Below, piece after piece: positions 13,138 to 17,277 of a stretch of 17,277 bases of DNA (position 1 is the first letter of the stretch; each line of letters opens with the position of its first letter). Both the position numbers and the translations under genes were made by a program. Source of the DNA: DATEEG01 sp035525055 (GTDB lineage Bacteria > Actinomycetota > Acidimicrobiia > Spongiisociales > ZC4RG35). The stretch lies in contig DATLEZ010000058.1 in the NCBI GenBank assembly GCA_035525055.1, positions 1 to 17,277 on the forward strand, read 5' to 3'. The notes beneath the pieces are model-generated. The model had not been told where the DNA came from and did no database searches. It worked only from the letters and a program-made list of their open reading frames with translations.

Positions 13138-14862
13138 ATGAGTCCGAGCGGGAACGAGGAAGCGGCCGAGCTTCGCCGGCAAATGATGACACTCGAAGAC
13201 GAGGTCGTCACCCTTCGTCGACGCCTCCAGGACGCTCCCCGTCGCGTGCAGGATCTTGAGGCGCGACTGGCGGAGTCGCACGAAAAGCTGGCGCGTTCCC
13301 TCGCTCAGAACGACAAGCTCGCGACAGTCCTCGAAGAAGCCCGCGAGCAGTTGTCGGTACTGCGGGCCGAGGTCGACAAGCTCACCTCACCTCCCAACAA
13401 CTTCGGAACTGTCACCTCGGTCAACGACGACGGCACCGTCGACATCATCACCAGCAACCGCAAGCTCAGGGTCGCCGCGCAGCCAGCGGTCGAGGTGAAG
13501 CTTCTCCAGAAGGGTCAGGAGGTTCTCCTCAACGAGTCCTTCACCATCATCGACATCCGCAACTTCGATCCAACCGGAGAGGTGGTCAGAGTCCGCGACA
13601 AGCTGGAGGATGGCCGTCTCGTGGTCATCGCTCATGCCGATGATGAGAAGGTCGTGTCGATGGCGGACTCGATGACCGACGTGAAGGTGCGGGCCGGAGA
13701 CTTTGTCCGGATCGATCCCAGGGCGGGCCTCGTGGTCGAGCGACTGGCCAGGCCCGAGGTCGAAGAACTCGTTCTCGAGGAGATCCCCGATGTCACCTAC
13801 GAACAGGTAGGCGGTCTCGGATCCCAGATCGAGGAGATTCGCGACGCGGTCGAACTGCCGTACCTCCATCGTGACCTGTTCTCGCGTTACGGATTGGTGC
13901 CACCCAAAGGCATCCTTCTCTACGGTCCTCCCGGTTGCGGCAAGACCCTCATCGCCAAGGCGGTGGCCAACAGCCTCGCCCGGGCCGTGGCAGATCGCAC
14001 CGGTAGGCCCGATGCTCGTTCCTACTTCCTCAACATCAAGGGTCCCGAGCTTCTCAACAAGTGGGTCGGCGAGACCGAGCGACAGATTCGATTGATCTTC
14101 CAGCGCGCCAAGGAGAAGTCCGACGAGGGCGTTCCCGTGATCGTCTTCTTCGACGAGATGGACTCCCTCTTCAGAACCCGCGGCAGCGGAATCAGCTCCG
14201 ACGTCGAGTCGACGATCGTGCCGCAGCTTCTCTCAGAGCTCGACGGCGTGGAGTCCCTCAAGAACGTCATGGTGATTGGCGCCTCCAACCGCGAAGATCT
14301 GATCGACCCCGCCATTCTCCGGCCAGGACGACTCGATGTGAAGATCAAGATCTCGCGACCCGAAGCGGCCGCGGCCCGTGAGATCTTCAAGATCTACCTG
14401 CAGGGTGACCTTCCACTGGATGCCGACGAGTTGGCAGCCTGCGACGGCGATCCCACTCGTATGTTCCACGAGATCATCGAGTCCACCGTGGCGGCGATGT
14501 ACTCCGAAGGCGAAGAGAACCGTTTCCTCGAAGTGACCTATGCCAACGGTGATCGAGAAGTGCTCTACTTCAAAGACTTCTCATCGGGGGCAATGATCGA
14601 GAACATCGTTCGCCGGGCCAAGAAGGATGCCATCAAGCGCGAGATTGCCGGCGGCGGCAGCGGCATACGCCGGGCCGATCTCCTGGCCGCGATCAAGCAA
14701 GAGTTCCGCGAGCACGAAGACCTGCCAAACACGACCAACCCCGACGACTGGGCCAAGATCTCCGGCAAGAAGGGCGAACGCATCGTCTATGTCCGGACCC
14801 TGGTCGGCGGCGAGTCCGAGAGCCGGCTCATCGAAGCTGTCTCCGGCGGCCAGTACCTTTAG
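13138..14862 (+). CDS. arc: proteasome-associated AAA+ ATPase ARC/Mpa
   Basis: The 574-aa hexameric unfoldase recognises Pup-tagged proteins and feeds them to the 20S proteasome. Domains in order: N-terminal coiled coil (about 5-82) that binds Pup, two OB folds (about 85-205), then an AAA+ module with Walker A GPPGCGKT (263-270), Walker B VIVFFDE (334-340), sensor-1 GASN (381-384) and arginine fingers in RPGR (395-398). The last four residues are GQYL, the C-terminal motif that docks into proteasome alpha-ring pockets and opens the gate. The ATG at 13138 has AGGAG 5 nt upstream. The first gene of the operon, it is followed 3 nt later by dop. Confidence 0.97.
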   Translation: MSPSGNEEAAELRRQMMTLEDEVVTLRRRLQDAPRRVQDLEARLAESHEKLARSLAQNDKLATVLEEAREQLSVLRAEVDKLTSPPNNFGTVTSVNDDGTVDIITSNRKLRVAAQPAVEVKLLQKGQEVLLNESFTIIDIRNFDPTGEVVRVRDKLEDGRLVVIAHADDEKVVSMADSMTDVKVRAGDFVRIDPRAGLVVERLARPEVEELVLEEIPDVTYEQVGGLGSQIEEIRDAVELPYLHRDLFSRYGLVPPKGILLYGPPGCGKTLIAKAVANSLARAVADRTGRPDARSYFLNIKGPELLNKWVGETERQIRLIFQRAKEKSDEGVPVIVFFDEMDSLFRTRGSGISSDVESTIVPQLLSELDGVESLKNVMVIGASNREDLIDPAILRPGRLDVKIKISRPEAAAAREIFKIYLQGDLPLDADELAACDGDPTRMFHEIIESTVAAMYSEGEENRFLEVTYANGDREVLYFKDFSSGAMIENIVRRAKKDAIKREIAGGGSGIRRADLLAAIKQEFREHEDLPNTTNPDDWAKISGKKGERIVYVRTLVGGESESRLIEAVSGGQYL

Positions 14863-14865
14863 GCC

Positions 14866-16347
14866 ATGGCAATCCACAAAGTGCTCGGTACCGAGACCGA
14901 GTACGGGATCAGCGTCAGGTCGGCCCGGGATTTCAATCCCGCCCTGGCGTCTGCCCAGTTGGTCAATTCCTACCCCGGCAAGCGGGTCCGGGTCCAGTGG
15001 TCCTACGAAGAGGAGTCACCGGGCCGCGACGCCCGCGGCTTCGGCCACGAGGGCTACGGCGTAAGCGATCCGGAGGGCGCCCTCGTCAACGCGGTGTTGT
15101 CGAACGGAGCCCGCCTCTACGTCGACCATGCCCACCCCGAGTACTCCGGACCCGAGTGCTACGACCCATTGGAAGCCGCTCTCTACGACAAGGTGGGGGA
15201 GAGGGTCATGCATCGGGCGGCGGTGGCCACAGCCGATCTCTTGCAGCCGGGCCAACGGATGTCGCTCTATAAGAACAACTCCGACGGCAAGGGCAACTCC
15301 TACGGTGCCCACGAGAACTTCCTCCTGTCACGGGAGACGCCCTTCGGTGACGTGATCCGGTTCGCCACGACTTTTCTGGTCACCCGGCAGATTTTTACTG
15401 GCGCCGGCAAGGTCGGGGCCGAAAACGGTCGGCCCGACGTCGGCTTTCAGATCACCCAGCGCGCCGACTTCTTCGAGGAGGAGGTCGGCCTCGAGACCAC
15501 CCTCAAGCGCCCGATCGTCAATACCCGGGACGAGCCGCATGGCGATCCGAGCAAGTATCGGCGTCTGCACGTGATCATCGGTGACGCCAACCTCTCCGAG
15601 TTGCAGATCTTCTTGAAGCTCGGCACCACCTCTCTCATCTTGTCGGCCCTCGAGGACGGCGCCCTGCCGGATCCGCTCGACCTGGCCGATCCGGTCGAGT
15701 CCTGCTGGCGCGTCAGCCACGACCTGACACTGCTGCGTCCGCTCCAACTCGACGGGGGCGGTCAGGCAACCGCCGTTGAACTGCAGTGGCGATACCACGA
15801 GTGGGTCAAGAAGTACGTCGAGGCGGAACTTCCCGACGATGCCGTCGCCCGCCAGGTCGTCGATGCCTGGGAGCTGATCCTGACCGATCTCGAGACCGAC
15901 CCGACCAGGACCGCCGACCGCCTCGACTGGGCGGCCAAACATCGCATCCTCCAAGGCTACGTCGAGCGCGACGGCCTCTCCTGGGACGATCACAAGCTCA
16001 AGGCGCTCGATCTGCAGTACCACGATGTCGATCCAGCTCGTAGCCTCTATCAGCACCTGGCGGCGAAGGGGCAGATGCACCGCCTCTTTACGGACCAGGA
16101 CATCGAGACGGCCGAAACCACGCCGCCGGAACGAACCAGGGCATACTTCCGGGGCACCTGCGTTTCCAAGTTCCCCGGTTCACTGGTCGCCGCCAACTGG
16201 GATTCTCTTGTGTTTGACGTGGGCGAAGCCCATCTCAAGCGGGTTCCTATGATGGAACCGCTGCGCGGCGATCGTCTGCGAGTGGGCGATCTGCTCGACT
16301 CGGTGGACGACGCTGCCGGTTTGATTACCGCACTCGGAGGACACTGA
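14866..16347 (+). CDS. dop: Pup deamidase/depupylase Dop
   Basis: The 493-aa carboxylate-amine ligase-like enzyme opens with VLGTETEYGI (6-15; the acidic ATP/Mg-binding residues are in GTETEYG), the Dop form, whereas PafA reads more like GIENEYG. The catalytic Asp is in YVDHAHPEYS (85-94, Asp87). The stretch SYEEESPGRDARGFGHEGYG (46-65) corresponds to the flexible Dop loop, which PafA lacks. Dop deamidates Pup-Gln and removes Pup from substrates with ATP as cofactor. Here Pup already ends in Glu, so depupylation is the likely job. Its ATG is 3 nt after arc, and its TGA overlaps the pup ATG by 1 nt (TGATG). Confidence 0.93.
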   Translation: MAIHKVLGTETEYGISVRSARDFNPALASAQLVNSYPGKRVRVQWSYEEESPGRDARGFGHEGYGVSDPEGALVNAVLSNGARLYVDHAHPEYSGPECYDPLEAALYDKVGERVMHRAAVATADLLQPGQRMSLYKNNSDGKGNSYGAHENFLLSRETPFGDVIRFATTFLVTRQIFTGAGKVGAENGRPDVGFQITQRADFFEEEVGLETTLKRPIVNTRDEPHGDPSKYRRLHVIIGDANLSELQIFLKLGTTSLILSALEDGALPDPLDLADPVESCWRVSHDLTLLRPLQLDGGGQATAVELQWRYHEWVKKYVEAELPDDAVARQVVDAWELILTDLETDPTRTADRLDWAAKHRILQGYVERDGLSWDDHKLKALDLQYHDVDPARSLYQHLAAKGQMHRLFTDQDIETAETTPPERTRAYFRGTCVSKFPGSLVAANWDSLVFDVGEAHLKRVPMMEPLRGDRLRVGDLLDSVDDAAGLITALGGH

Positions 16348-16535
16348 TGGCAGAACGTGAACAGTCCCGCCGCTCGAAAGAGACGGAGCGCCCCGAGGTT
16401 GAGGAAGAGACGGCCTCTCCCCGCAGCGAGGCCGACGACCAGAAACTCGATGAACTACTGGACGAGATCGACCAGGTGCTGGAGGAGAACGCCGAGGAGT
16501 TCGTCAAGAACTACATCCAGAAGGGCGGGGAGTGA
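16347..16535 (+). CDS. pup: prokaryotic ubiquitin-like protein Pup, ending GGE
   Basis: The 62-aa protein is very acidic, with a Ser/Lys/Arg N-terminal part and a helical region (about 21-58) that binds the ARC coiled coil (DELLDEIDQVLEENAEEFVKN). It ends KGGE: the C-terminal Glu is encoded directly, so PafA can ligate it to substrate lysines without prior deamidation; mycobacterial Pup ends GGQ. GGAGG lies 6 nt before the ATG. Its stop overlaps the prcB GTG by 4 nt (GTGA), so the operon is tightly coupled. Confidence 0.97.
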   Translation: MAEREQSRRSKETERPEVEEETASPRSEADDQKLDELLDEIDQVLEENAEEFVKNYIQKGGE

Positions 16536-17277
16536 GCCCGGGACCTCGTCTTCCGCTGTTATTCGACATCCCGGCGCCCGGTTCCAGCTTCACAGATTTG
16601 CTGTCGACCCTCGGTTACACGCGGCCTCTGGAGTTTCCAACCGACGTTCGGTCGGTCACGGCACCCGTCGGTACCACGGTGCTGGCACTTCGATACAAGG
16701 ACGGCGTGGTCATGGCAGGGGACCGCCAGGCCACTGAAGGCAACCTGGTCGCCCATCGCGAGATTCGCAAGGTCTACCCGGCCGACTCCCACTCAGGGGT
16801 GGCGATCGCCGGGACGGCTGGCCTTGCCATCGAGATGGTCCGCCTGTTCCAGGTCGAGCTGGAGCACTACGAGAAGATCGAGGGGAGTCGCCTGTCGCTC
16901 GAGGGCAAAGCAACCTTCCTGGCCCGACTGGTGCGCAACCAGCTGCCCATGGCCTTTCAGGGCCTGGTCGTAGTTCCGCTCTTTGCTGGTTTCGACGAGC
17001 TCATCGGCCGGGGTCGCCTGTACACCTACGACGTGGTTGGTGGCCGATATGAAGAGAACGACTTCGGGTCTACCGGCTCAGGCGCGAGCCTCGCGAAGTC
17101 CTATCTGCGAACGGCCTTTAGCGACGGCCTCACCGCCGACCAGGCCGTCAACGTGGCGGTGGGAGCGCTCGTGTCGGCGGCTCAGGAAGATACGGCCACC
17201 GGAGGCCCAGATCTCCGCCGTGGCATCCTTCCGATCGTGATGGTTATCGACAAGGAGGGATTGCGGGAGCTGCCCGA
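16532..17277 (+). CDS. prcB: proteasome subunit beta PrcB (partial, runs off the right edge)
   Basis: This frame has no stop in the window, and 248 codons are seen. It starts at a GTG at 16532 overlapping the pup stop. A propeptide of 47 residues ends in PVG, cleaved before Thr48 of TTVLALRYKDGVVMAGDR. Counting from this Thr1, Asp17 (in GDR) and Lys33 (in IRKVYP) are the other catalytic residues, so the subunit is active. Near the C-terminus the family signature ATGGPDLRRGI is present. It forms the inner catalytic rings of the 20S core with PrcA, presumably encoded just beyond the edge. The encoded protein matches mycobacterial PrcB well, including ELEHYEKIEG. Confidence 0.95.
   Translation, partial: MSPGPRLPLLFDIPAPGSSFTDLLSTLGYTRPLEFPTDVRSVTAPVGTTVLALRYKDGVVMAGDRQATEGNLVAHREIRKVYPADSHSGVAIAGTAGLAIEMVRLFQVELEHYEKIEGSRLSLEGKATFLARLVRNQLPMAFQGLVVVPLFAGFDELIGRGRLYTYDVVGGRYEENDFGSTGSGASLAKSYLRTAFSDGLTADQAVNVAVGALVSAAQEDTATGGPDLRRGILPIVMVIDKEGLRELP

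Noticed and set aside
14866..16347. PafA ligase instead of Dop
   Set aside because: GTETEYGI at the N-terminus and the additional loop at 46-65, plus the position between arc and pup, match Dop.

Overview
The window looks like a chromosome segment of a high-GC actinobacterium. Evidence: a Pup-proteasome cluster (arc, dop, pup, prcB), an F420/deazaflavin-type nitroreductase-family protein, and many start codons preceded at 6-8 nt by a TANNNT -10 box, the layout of leaderless transcripts common in Actinomycetota. Acidimicrobiia or a relative is my guess; there is no rRNA or other marker here to settle it. I see no tRNA, rRNA, CRISPR array, transposase or integrase.

Left part (1-7944), mixed accessory genes on both strands: a SAM methyltransferase and an acyltransferase-3 membrane protein (both -), a PAS-PAS-GGDEF protein with a damaged GGDEF site (+), a DUF3494 ice-binding-type protein with an LPFTG cell-wall anchor (-), a deazaflavin-dependent oxidoreductase (-), a CcdA-like membrane protein (+), a 33-residue Lys/Ala-rich protein (-) and an MFS exporter (-). 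Bases 1-89 hold nothing I can support.

Middle (7998-10867), rightward: small membrane genes (holin-X-like, a single-helix protein, an 88-aa protein boxed by inverted heptamer repeats, a 31-aa single-helix protein), then ttuB (ubiquitin-fold sulfur carrier), ttuA (tRNA U54 2-thiolase) and trmI (tRNA m1A58 methyltransferase). The last three act on the same tRNA T-loop. The ttuA-trmI junction carries a 17-bp sequence in three copies that places three ATGs in three frames.

Right part: serB (-), bracketed by two long hairpins; a small membrane protein and a ferredoxin (-); and, divergent from the ferredoxin, the arc-dop-pup-prcB operon (+), which runs off the right edge. arc encodes the unfoldase, dop the depupylase, pup the tag (already ending in Glu) and prcB the proteolytic subunit; prcA and pafA are presumably further right.

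The most interesting point is a ubiquitin-fold modifier candidate (TtuB) lying a few kb from Pup and the proteasome in one neighbourhood, with the T-loop modification operon beside it.
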